Under the pieces are notes generated by a model. The model was not told the DNA's origin, did not search any database, and saw nothing but the letters and a program-made list of their open reading frames with translations. DNA of 8,953 nt, from positions 1 to 8,953 of the forward strand of contig VFKK01000339.1 in assembly GCA_009885605.1 (NCBI GenBank). The letters are read 5' to 3'. Below are positions 1-8,400 of the stretch, piece by piece. The DNA comes from Cyclobacteriaceae bacterium. GTDB lineage: Bacteria > Bacteroidota > Bacteroidia > Cytophagales > Cyclobacteriaceae. The position numbers were made by a program, and so were the translations under genes. How positions within the stretch are numbered: position 1 is the stretch's first letter; every line of letters begins with the position of its first letter.

Positions 1-696
1 AATGTGGGCTTCTCTGGAAATAACTATTGCCTCTTGTACCGCCTCAATCAATCCCAATCCTTCCTCACGTAAATGTGATGTGTAAATTCCTCCCATTTCT
101 CCGGTGACTTTTGAGAGTGTTATAATTTCATCAAGTTTAGAAAAAGTGCCCGGGAGATATTTTAGTCCTGTGGAGATACCAAATGCGCCTTCGTCCATGG
201 CTTTTTTAACGTAGCTTTTCAGCAATTCTAGCTCTTCAGTTGTAGGTTCTCGGTCTTCCATTCCCATGACTTCATTTCGGAGAGTATTGTGGCCTACAAG
301 ATATGCTACGTTTATTCCCAGGCTCATTTTGGAAAGAGAATCCAGGTATTCACCAAATGGCCAGGGACCACCACCATCCGGACCTCCTAAAGCTAAAGTT
401 ACTCCTTGGCGAACAAGGCTTTCAGCCAAAGGCATTTCCATCAGTGGCTCCAAATGGGTGTGCATATCGATAAACCCTGGCGCCACAGCAAGTCCATCCC
501 CATTAATTATTTTTTCTGCACTTGCTTTACTTAGGTCTCCGATAGTCAATATTTTACCTGATTTGATGCCTATATCTCCAATGAATGGATCTGAGGAAGT
601 CCCGTCATAGATTGATCCACCTTTGATGATGATATCATATTCAGGACTTTGACAAGCAACCAAAAGGATAAGCAGGAGGAGGTAGATTGTTTTCAT
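1..696 (-). CDS. Lipoprotein, N-acyl-D-amino-acid deacylase (D-aminoacylase) family amidohydrolase, 3' end cut by window edge
   Basis: Read directly on the minus strand from ATG at 696-694; 232 codons are open to the left edge, so roughly the N-terminal half of a family usually about 480-570 residues long is present. Residues 1-15 are a lipoprotein signal peptide: Lys2, a Leu/Ile-rich core and lipobox LVAC with Cys15. The mature protein should be anchored in an envelope membrane, facing the periplasm or surface. Then come the amidohydrolase small beta domain (DIIIKGGSIYDGT, 21-33) and the barrel start GFIDMHTHLE, with metal-binding His79 and His81. GHNTLR (135-140), GAFGISTGLKYLPGTFSKLD (170-189) and YTSHLREE (His208) are typical of D-aminoacylases, zinc enzymes that hydrolyse N-acyl-D-amino acids. 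The second-metal Cys of classical members is replaced: the loop reads GGPDGGGPWP, with Asp107 at that position. Substrate is therefore uncertain; a related N-acyl or dipeptide hydrolase is possible. It is transcriptionally separate from tonB, beyond a terminator. Confidence 0.88.
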   Translation of the reverse strand, partial: MKTIYLLLLILLVACQSPEYDIIIKGGSIYDGTSSDPFIGDIGIKSGKILTIGDLSKASAEKIINGDGLAVAPGFIDMHTHLEPLMEMPLAESLVRQGVTLALGGPDGGGPWPFGEYLDSLSKMSLGINVAYLVGHNTLRNEVMGMEDREPTTEELELLKSYVKKAMDEGAFGISTGLKYLPGTFSKLDEIITLSKVTGEMGGIYTSHLREEGLGLIEAVQEAIVISREAHI

Positions 697-732
697 ATGT
701 TTTATCAGCAAGAGTGACCGAAGGAAAATAGC

Positions 733-762
733 AAGAAATACGGAAAAAAAACAATCGCTCAA
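733..762 (-). promoter_or_regulatory. Candidate Bacteroidota-type promoter for the deacylase gene
   Basis: On the minus strand a TTG (762-760), a 19-base spacer and TATTTCTT (740-733) resemble the Bacteroidota sigma-ABfr consensus TTTG-N19-21-TAnnTTTG, with two mismatches in the -7 element. Transcription would start near 727, about 30 bases before the ATG at 696. It lies between the tonB terminator and the gene, where a promoter is needed. The spacer contains a run of eight T (751-744). This is a pattern match only. Confidence 0.35.
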
Positions 763-808
763 CAAGTGGTGGATTTTGTCTTTGCGGTTTGGATGAAGAA
801 ATGGGGGT

Positions 809-837
809 AAAAAAAAAGACCCGAATTTCGGGTCTTT
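809..837 (-). terminator. Intrinsic terminator of the tonB transcription unit
   Basis: An almost perfect inverted repeat pairs 837-827 with 825-815 (AAAGACCCGAA against TTCGGGTCTTT; about 9-10 bp usable, with a 3-5 base loop). On the minus strand it runs into nine consecutive T (817-809), the first three of them inside the stem. It begins 4 bases after the tonB stop codon. On the plus strand only three T follow the stem, so it should act mainly on leftward transcription. It separates the sprA-to-tonB cluster from the deacylase gene. Confidence 0.9.
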
Positions 838-841
838 ATAA

Positions 842-1522
842 TTAGCTAAGTTTGAATCGTATTGGAAGTCTCATTCTTGTACGAACTGGTCTGCCTCTTT
901 GCTTTCCAGGTTCCCACTTAGGAGCTGCTGAAACAACTCTAAGAGCTTCTTCATCGCAACCTCCTCCAATACCTCTTAATACTTCAACGTCTTGGATTGA
1001 ACCGTCAGTGTTCACAACGAATACCACAATTACAGTTCCTTCAACGCCCATTCTTCTTGCTTGAGTAGGGTATTTCAAGTTCTTACTTAAGTATTCATTC
1101 CAACCTGACATTCCTCCTGGAGGATTTGGCTGCGTTTCTACAACGTCGAAGATTACATCTGCTTTTTCTTCAACCGGAGCTGCTTCAGAAATTACAACTT
1201 CTTGAATTACAGTTGTTTCCTTAACATCCACATCAAAATTTACCTCGATTTTGTCCTCTATTTCAACCTCATCAGGAATTTCCTGGATGATTGGTTGCTC
1301 AACAGGAGGTGGAGGAGGAGGTGGTGGCTGCTCTGTGATTGGAATATCCAGAATTTCTTCGAAATTATCACTCACCTGACCAAGGTCTTTTAAAGCACCT
1401 TCATCATATGATTTCCATTCGAAGGCAGCAAGAGTAGCGCCTACAGCAATTGCTAAACCCAAGTTCAGGAACATACCGGACTTTCTGGTTAGATCAGCGC
1501 TGGGAGTCTTTTTTGCTTCCAT
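842..1522 (-). CDS. tonB: TonB family energy transducer
   Basis: A 226-residue protein of the Bacteroidota TonB type, which transmits proton-motive force from an ExbB/ExbD complex to TonB-dependent outer-membrane receptors. Visible parts: a short basic cytoplasmic N-terminus; one membrane segment at about 16-35; an eight-proline run at 66-73; a strongly acidic linker (17 Asp/Glu against 3 Lys in 81-130); and a C-terminal TonB domain at about 140-226. That domain has KYPTQARRMGVEGTVIVVF, NTDGSI, LRGIGGGCDEEALRVV, PKWEPGKQRG and terminal LPIRFKL. The acidic spacer differs from the Glu-Pro/Lys-Pro rod of enterobacterial TonB. The ATG at 1522-1520 places the membrane segment correctly; no Shine-Dalgarno is visible before it. 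The gene lies 67 bases after the VanZ-like gene, has a candidate promoter of its own and ends at a terminator. No exbB/exbD is in the window. The family is certain; which receptor it serves is unknown, and the symbol is used in the family sense. Confidence 0.94.
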   Translation of the reverse strand: MEAKKTPSADLTRKSGMFLNLGLAIAVGATLAAFEWKSYDEGALKDLGQVSDNFEEILDIPITEQPPPPPPPPVEQPIIQEIPDEVEIEDKIEVNFDVDVKETTVIQEVVISEAAPVEEKADVIFDVVETQPNPPGGMSGWNEYLSKNLKYPTQARRMGVEGTVIVVFVVNTDGSIQDVEVLRGIGGGCDEEALRVVSAAPKWEPGKQRGRPVRTRMRLPIRFKLS

Positions 1523-1567
1523 GGTGAAATTGGTTTTACAGGTTAATTTGCTCTTTTATAAGAATGA

Positions 1568-1599
1568 CAAGTGTAAGAATTAATAGACATTAATCCAAA
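1568..1599 (-). promoter_or_regulatory. Candidate Bacteroidota-type promoter for tonB
   Basis: On the minus strand TTTG (1599-1596), a 20-base spacer and TACACTTG (1575-1568) match TTTG-N19-21-TAnnTTTG with one mismatch. The -33 part overlaps the last codons of the VanZ-like gene. Transcription would start near 1561, leaving a leader of about 40 bases. This would let tonB be expressed apart from sprA, gcvH and the VanZ-like gene. Pattern match only, but the best spaced of the three candidates here. Confidence 0.42.
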
Positions 1600-1961
1600 C
1601 TGAATTTTTTAATCGGAATCAATAAATATGCGATCAGACCCGCTAATCCGCCTATCTCGTTGAAAATCATATCCAAATAATCAAACGATCGAAATGGTAT
1701 GAAACGTTGCAAAGTCTCTAAAATAATTCCTGCAAGGATTCCGAATACTAAGTAGTTTATCAGAATCCTCTTTTTTGGTTTAGGAAAGGTTTTGGAATCA
1801 ATTCCTACTCCGCACCAAAGAAAACTAAGCAATCCAAAACAAATGAAATGAATGAGTTTATCCTGAAAATTGAAGAAATCTGCCTCGGGAAATTTATCCC
1901 CTGGTGTCAGCATCGCAAAAGCAATGATTATCATCCAAGAGATACTTAAGAGTAGACGCAA
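1590..1961 (-). CDS. VanZ-like family small integral membrane protein
   Basis: A 123-residue protein with four likely membrane segments at about 3-19, 36-53, 66-82 and 101-117. It carries the VanZ-like signature: DKLIHFICFGLL (Asp34, Lys35, His38, Phe39), then ETLQRFIPFRSFDYLDMIFN (Glu82, Gln85, Pro89, Arg91, Asp94, Asp97, Asn101) followed by GGLAG. Length and layout fit the short, single-domain members. VanZ itself is linked to teicoplanin resistance, but most family members have no known role and the signature does not justify a resistance call. The start is a TTG at 1961-1959. A TAG lies seven codons upstream with no other start between, and the next in-frame ATG (codon 10) would remove half of the first membrane helix. 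Only 10 bases separate it from gcvH, and an AGGAGA lies inside the end of gcvH, so the two are probably co-transcribed and perhaps translationally coupled. Confidence 0.88.
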   Translation of the reverse strand: MRLLLSISWMIIIAFAMLTPGDKFPEADFFNFQDKLIHFICFGLLSFLWCGVGIDSKTFPKPKKRILINYLVFGILAGIILETLQRFIPFRSFDYLDMIFNEIGGLAGLIAYLLIPIKKFSLD

Positions 1962-1971
1962 GACTGGGTAT

Positions 1972-2349
1972 TTATTCTCCTACAAGTTCTGCGTACTCAG
2001 ACGCGCTTAGCAAATCAGAAGGCAAGTCACCTGAAATTTTTACTTTTACCATCCATCCTGACTCATAGGGAGAATCATTTACCAATTCAGGAGCAGCTTC
2101 CAACTCATCGTTGAACTCCAATATCTCACCCGTCAATGGCATGAATAGATCAGAAACTGTCTTCACTGCTTCCACAGTACCGAAAACTTCACCTGCTTCA
2201 ATTGTTTCGCCGATAGTCTCTACTTCTACATAGACGATATCACCCAGTTCTTTTTGAGCAAACTCTGTGATACCAATTGTGGCGATATCTCCTTCGATTT
2301 TGACCCATTCATGGTCTTTGGTGTACTTCAGTTCTTGAGGAAAATTCAT
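1972..2349 (-). CDS. gcvH: Glycine cleavage system H protein
   Basis: A 125-residue cytoplasmic protein, full length for the family. It carries the lipoyl arm of the glycine cleavage system, shuttling the aminomethyl group from the P-protein (glycine decarboxylase) to the T- and L-proteins. The lipoylation site is Lys63 in GTVEAVKTVSDLFMP, within the barrel-sandwich hybrid fold. Other typical stretches are KYTKDHEWV (8-16), IGITEFAQKELGDIVYVE (25-42), NDSPYESGWMVKVK (91-104) and the C-terminal LLSASEYAELVGE. All expected residues are present, with no sign of decay. The start is ATG at 2349-2347. The gene follows sprA after 57 bases and precedes the VanZ-like gene by 10; gcvT and gcvP are not in the window. 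Its presence beside a secretion gene probably reflects a conserved neighbourhood rather than a shared pathway. Confidence 0.97.
   Translation of the reverse strand: MNFPQELKYTKDHEWVKIEGDIATIGITEFAQKELGDIVYVEVETIGETIEAGEVFGTVEAVKTVSDLFMPLTGEILEFNDELEAAPELVNDSPYESGWMVKVKISGDLPSDLLSASEYAELVGE
1976..1981 (-). promoter_or_regulatory. Shine-Dalgarno-like site for the TTG start of the VanZ-like gene
   Basis: AGGAGA on the minus strand sits in the last coding codons of gcvH, 14 bases before the TTG at 1961. The spacing is longer than usual. It is the only clear purine-rich site in front of any gene in this window, and it supports the rare start codon. Confidence 0.45.
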
Positions 2350-2374
2350 GATTTGTTTCGATTTTTAATAGAGT

Positions 2375-2405
2375 CAAAAATAAGAGGATTCAGGCTAGGA
2401 TAAAA
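2375..2405 (-). promoter_or_regulatory. Candidate Bacteroidota-type promoter for gcvH
   Basis: In the gap between sprA and gcvH the minus strand has TATTTTTG (2382-2375), an exact match to the TAnnTTTG -7 element. About 19 bases upstream is only a partial -33 element, TTTTA (2405-2401), lacking the G. Transcription would start near 2370, about 20 bases before the ATG. No terminator is visible after sprA, so read-through from sprA is also possible. Confidence 0.35.
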
Positions 2406-2406
2406 T

Positions 2407-5400
2407 CTATTGGGATAAATTAAATCTAAGTTGACCGCCAAATGCGGTCGATGTTCTTTTGTAGGCTGTGGTAACCAAAGGATCGTTGATAGTTCTGTCA
2501 AAGTAGAAGGTAATGTTCAGGTTTTGATTAATCAGATAACTAATAGTTGGCCGTATCTGAAGGTTTAGATTGCCATTTGTGATGGTGCTTTTTTCCTCGA
2601 TCTTCCTTTGAATCTGTCTTGTATCAACCACTTTTGCATCCATTCTGAATTGGACATCATTCTTCAATATTTTCTGTTGCCCCTGGATTTTGAAAGGTAT
2701 TTTTATTCCCGCTTTGGTATAGCCAATGTTGATTCCAAAGTCATGACTTTTTTGTTCTGTGACTTGTGCATTTGAAAAATTCAGTCCCAGATTTCTTTCC
2801 TTGTTGTAAGAGAATGCAATATTCAATCGGTCTTTTGTCAAGACATCTATTCCTATCAAAGGGGCAAATCTCTCCGAAATGACAACCTGATTCAATACAT
2901 AAATTGGGATAAACTCACCCAAATCATTGGTGATGGTTGATCTTGGGATATTTTGCAAGGTATTGTAAAGCTCCAAACCTTGTTGGTATTGAAGTGAGTT
3001 CGAGAAATTACTTGCATCGTAATTGGAAACATATCCGTGCCTGATATTGATACTGCTGAAAATATCACTTAGCCCTTTCAGTTTTGACAATCCTCGGTAT
3101 TCAAACATCCAGTTGGGCAGAGGAGTTTTTGGAAAAGGATTAAGATTGGCCTCAGATGCATCTTGTCCCCGATATGCGGCCAGAAAAGATGGAATCAAAA
3201 CATCCTGGCCATTGATCGAATATTCTCCTCCCGCGTTTTGAGAATCAAGTCTGCCTTTGATAACTGCCCGATTATTTTCAAAGTTGGTGAACAGAGGAGA
3301 GTTATTTTGAGAATCGTCCTTGGAGAAGGTAGTCCCCAAAAGGATGGTACTGATGCTGTATCCTGCCATCCTGTTAGGACTTATGGAAACATACTCGCCG
3401 GGATTATCCAGTGAGTTTCTGAAAATCTCCTGATAATTTCCAATTTCTCGTTTGGTGGCTTTTAAGGTGATTCTGAAGTCCGGGAACGGCTCAATTAAAC
3501 TTCCAAAATTTAAATTCATTGCTCTGTTTTGACTGAAAGGCTGAGTAAGTTCAGCACTAGGAGCCATAATTCCCCGATTAGCAAACTCATTTCTTATTCT
3601 TGGGTCCTGACTACCAAAAAGGAAAGCCAATCCGGGATTCTCGAATGCACGGTCCATTCCAAGAAGCCCCGTGTTTGGAAGGTAACCCGGTAAGAAAGTG
3701 CCTTCAATCACCCCGTAACTGAAAGTGATTTCTTTTACCATCATCATCATTTTTAGGACTTTGTTGGAAAAAGGGGTTCCGATGGTGTCCTCGGCATTCA
3801 ATGAAGGTCTGCCCGGAATTGTTGGTCTTTTCGGAGCATTCAGTGCCGCAAGTTTTTTACTCTTGTTGTAAAGTCGGATGAAATCAAGTTTACCCGTCAG
3901 GGTTTGATCACGAGTGTTTTGGATTACGTTTCCGAGCGTATCTTTTTGACCTATGGAACCAGTCTGCCAGGTGTAAGTGGTGGCGTATTTATAATCAGCT
4001 TTGATCCAATCAATAACCGGTAATTTTTCTAATGGTAATGAATAATTGAGGTTGACCAAGTGACTGTAGTTCGTCTTTCTGCCAAATCTCCAGGCGTTGT
4101 ATTTGACAGAATCCTGCTTTTGCTCCGTATCCAAATCGCCCTCAGGCTCATCCACCACAGCAAAAATATTGGAAGTGTAATCCACCCGTAACTTTTTGGT
4201 CAAATCCCAATTGACTGAATAAGTCCGGTTCATGAAAAAACTTTTTTGGAAGAGCGGATCTACCCCGGTTGTTTCCAATTGGTCATTTCGGTATTGAGAT
4301 CGTAAGAATCTCCTGTCCACATCAAGTCTTGCAACCAATAGAGTAGGGGCCAAATTCAAATTAAAATCTTTAATCAGCTTCAATGCAGGAGAACTTAGCC
4401 ACTCACTGGTTGCGAATGGCTCAATATTCACTGGCTTGGGCTGAAAACTGTAAAGAATATTCCCTCTGTTGGTCTTGAAATTATACCCTTCGATCTGAGC
4501 ATTTGTCTGTTTGACAGTACCAAAAGCATAAGAAAATGCAAAGTTGCTTATATCAAAGAATTTACTTTTGGCTTCCGGATTTGTCTTCAACTTTCGAACA
4601 TTGTTGAAGCTTATATTTTTCCGATCAAGTTGATCCTGAGCGATCTTTCTGTATTCATTCCGATCAGCATCAGTTTCAAATTTTGCAAGAGCTACCTCAA
4701 ACGGTACGTCCGGGTTCAAAGGATCATACTCCGGTTTGGTGGTCGCATTTTCGATACTGAAATACATTGGGATACTTACTCCCAGCGCTTTTGGCAAAAG
4801 CTTATGGACCTCCACATTGGTAGAGATATCATATTGGGTGGTTGCTTGTCGGGCTCTCTGCGAAAGACGGGTTTCCAAGCCTCCAAAGCCGATGGAATTA
4901 TGTCGAATTGATGCTGTGACTACAGCGACATCTGCGATTTTGGCATTCATAAAGGCATTCGCCGCCCAGCCATTGGTTTTGGTAAAGCCAGTTACACGGA
5001 GTTCGTTAGCCCAGACACAGATACTTCTGCTTCCTCCGCCTGAGGTTCCCGGATTTCTGACGCCGATCATTGATCCTTGTAGCTGATTGAGTTCAGGCCT
5101 GCCCACAACTGTCACTTTATACTGTCGAATCTGCTTGGAAAATGGCAAATTGAGAGGAGACTGACTATTATCTCTGTCCACCTTTACTCCTACGATTTCC
5201 TGAATTGCGATGTCAATTTCATTTTCTAAAGGCCAGATTTGAAGTGGATCACGGGTACCTTTTGGTGTGATTTTTAGAGGAACCTCGATCTCGTAATAGT
5301 TATCTGTGTAATCAGTTCCCAATCTTAGGAAAGCGGTGATTTCACCATCCCGAGCATCCTCGCTATCTGCATGCAGGAACATTTTGATTCGCTCAAACTG

Positions 5401-8400
5401 AACAAGATCTTGGGTAATATTTTTAAAAACCCCTCGGGCATCTTTTGCTGGAAGATCTTCCACGCAAATTCTCAGCGATTGCTCATTCAATCTTCTTTCG
5501 ACGGTTGAAGTATTGTCACGATCCCGCTGGATTCCAGGAGGAAGTACATATGGGCTTTGAGTTTCCGATCCCTGGCTATTTTCCTCGATGCCCACCACGT
5601 CCACGGTTACATTTGAATTGTCCGGCTCAGGAATTTCAAAAAATCCCCGATCAAATAGTGATTGCTGGAATACTCTCCATTGGCTACCTACCATTCGAAA
5701 ATTCGCCATTCTTAAGACAACAGGCTGCTCAAAATCTGTCAGGTATGTGCGTATCCAACGGATGGATTTGAACCCGGAAATATTTCCCTGGATACGATCT
5801 GGTTGCCTTACCGGAATTCTAAATAAGTACCAATCGACGTTTTCTCCTGATTCATTGTAAGTGACTTTATCTACTACGTAATTTTCTCCGACCACCAGAC
5901 TTCCCGGTCTCAGATCCATTTCGTATTCGTAGTAATTTTCCAGTTCGTTGATGGTATTATCGGTATTCAGGTCTTCGTTATCAGGGGTATTTGAACCGGA
6001 TCGGGTGTAGGGAAGGCTTTCATCCAATGTAGCAGGCGTATTGCCTTCAAGTCCATTGAATTTTTTATATCGTTCCAGGATTTTAACGTCGCCATCGTCA
6101 AATTTTTCATCCAAATAATATTGGAAGGCGTCACTTGAAACGTCCTGATTTATTTCATTCCTGGCACTTTGGGATACATTTAATCGACTTAAAAACCGGT
6201 TGTTGAAAAAACCGGCCTCGTCATCATTTTTCAGACCATCCAAACCCACATCCTGATTTTCTCTGGAGGAAGCAGAATTATCAAAAGCTGGCAAAAGGAA
6301 TTGATCCTTGGTGATTCGTCCCCACTCGTTGGAAGAAGTTTCTGCAGGATCACCATCGGCGGGAAGACCATTTTCGAAGGCATGGCGGCCATCTTTCATG
6401 ATGTCTTCAGCGATATCTCCAAGGTTGAAAAATAATTTACCCCCTGTTGTATTGTTTTGATTGAATTTACCGTCGAGTACGCGGCCATTTTCCCCCCCGA
6501 TAAACGGATCAAGTAACCAGAATTCTATGTATTCAATGTTAGTACGATCAAAATCTACCTCTGTCGTGATGGCCCTTGTTATTCCTCCGTAGTTATTTTT
6601 TGGATTTGGGAGCAAGCCATCAAAAGTTAAGTTTGGATTGTAGTTATACATCCCCCGCTCATTTGGAAAATAGGAAAGCTCAAATAGTGGCTCCGGGGTA
6701 ATAATTACCTCACGGTCTTGCTGAGGGAAGATCTCCTGAGGGATTACCCGACGTGTATAATGATTGTCCCGGTCCTCAGAAGTAATGTTTGAAGGCACTC
6801 CTTCGCCATTTTCGCGGTAAAATATGTTATCAATATTGTACCAGGCAACCCTGGCTCTTCTATAAGTATTTCCAAGGTTATCTTCTGTCAGACGACTCAG
6901 GTCAAAGCGTCCATCAACAGTCTGAGGAGTAGCCCCTAATTTCCAGTTTAGATTTGGTGCCCCACCTAAATTGAATGGAGTAATCGCAGCTTCAAAATCA
7001 TCAATGTATGAAGCCTGATCTCCCGCCACTTGGTTAGAAGTGCCCGGTATCAAGTGGGCGAATTCCCCACTAAACTGAACCAGCGAGGTTTCTTTCGTAT
7101 CGGTGAAAGGTAATGCATCGGCAAGTTTGGTCAGCCACCGGGATTCGTCACTGAAGTTTGCATCCAATCCCCAAAGACTATTTTGGAGTGTTTCATTTCC
7201 TGTTGCAATACGGGTGACGTTTGGTCGCTCATTCAAATAGAGGAAAGTGCCTCCGAGGTTAAATTTATCACTGAAAAGGTAATCTACTCGTGTTCCTAAA
7301 AGGCTTCGTGTTTGGAAAGAAACCAAATCCGCTTTTTCAAAACTGACATTTATCTGTTTTCCTGATTGCAAAATGGCATCATTAATAATAACCAATCGGC
7401 CTACATTGTAATCCACGGTGTAATCAATTCCTTCAGTGAGTGGAATATTGCCCGCCTGGACAATCACCGATCCCGGGGAAATATTCAAACCGGGTAGTTG
7501 GATCTCACTCGCTGAACCGGCTGTAAGCCTTCCTTTGATAAAATATTTATTCAGTCTTGTAACCAATTCTGCGTCTGCCTGTGTGGATCGGTAAAGCGTG
7601 TCATAGACATATTTCTCCCTCAGCACTGCTTCATTCGGAAGAAATAGTTTTTCCAAATTCGATCCAAAAGGCTCTAGCACAGGAAAAACCAACAATCCTC
7701 TGTTCGATAAAATGGTGAGTCCCTCGACAAAATCAAAGTTTCCATCTGGTGATGGATCATTCTGAGGGTTGAGGTTATCGAGCCCGGTAAGCCGGATCAA
7801 AGGTTTGTCTTTCACATTTTGACCTTCCAGCAAGGAAGGGTTGTCCAAACCTGTTCGATCGTCCCGATAGATTACCTGAAGCTGAAATCCTTCTCTCAAA
7901 ACCTGGCTTGCATTCAGGCTATAGACGTTTTTCATCATCAAATCCCAGGTAGGTACTCTGTTGTTGATCCTGGCAGGGCGAAGAAGTTTAAGAAAAATTA
8001 ATTCATCTTCAGCTCTCACCTGATAGTCTTCTGTCAATTCTCCGACTTTATAAACCTGACCGTTATACGTGTATTCAAAGGATACAGCAAGGACTTCGTC
8101 ATTTTGGAGCCTGCGGAAAAGCGAAACATAACCGAGTTGAGGATTGAAAAAATATTCCGTGGGATCAAGCCTTCTTGCTCCGTTGATTTGCTCAAAATCC
8201 ACTCCCTTTCTTAACCCAAGGCTTGTTTCCATCGCTCTTGAACCTGTATCAAAGGGACGAAAAGTAGGATCACTAACAATATTGTTAAAAAGTTTATTGG
8301 CAACATTTCCTGCCGGGGCATTCGGTGTGCCAGCCCCAATAGTAGGATTTGTAGGATTGTAAATTACCTTTCCTTCTCCCAAATCCATAAATGCAGCAAA

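Noticed and set aside
4..6. His231 of the deacylase as a further metal ligand
   Set aside because: In the family the next ligand His lies a little further on, in a strand after this segment and beyond the left edge; His231 in REAHI sits at the end of a helix-like stretch.
266..610. Open frame of 114 codons on the plus strand
   Set aside because: It lies entirely antisense to the deacylase gene, whose minus-strand frame shows clear family motifs; the plus-strand product resembles nothing.
697..808. A small RNA, tRNA or riboswitch in the gap before the deacylase
   Set aside because: Apart from the terminator and the candidate promoter I see no stable stem structure or recognisable RNA motif.
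1303..1328. Proline-codon run in tonB as a slippage-prone repeat
   Set aside because: The codons are mixed CCA and CCT, not one uniform repeat, and the proline run is a normal TonB feature.
852..1393. Plus-strand frames opposite tonB
   Set aside because: They are antisense shadows; the Arg/Trp-rich stretch is simply the complement of the proline run.
1590..1961. Glycopeptide resistance gene vanZ
   Set aside because: Only the broad VanZ-like domain is visible, and none of the van cluster genes is nearby; a resistance role is not supported.
5380..5430. A fourth calcium-type loop in SprA near DSEDARDGEI
   Set aside because: Aligned on Asp-Gly, loop positions 1 and 3 become Glu and Ala, so it does not fit the pattern.
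3023..8362. Several plus-strand frames of 60-116 codons, and one minus-strand frame (8500-8294), inside sprA
   Set aside because: All lie within the sprA coding frame, have no recognisable domain or ribosome site, and are expected by chance in a gene this long.
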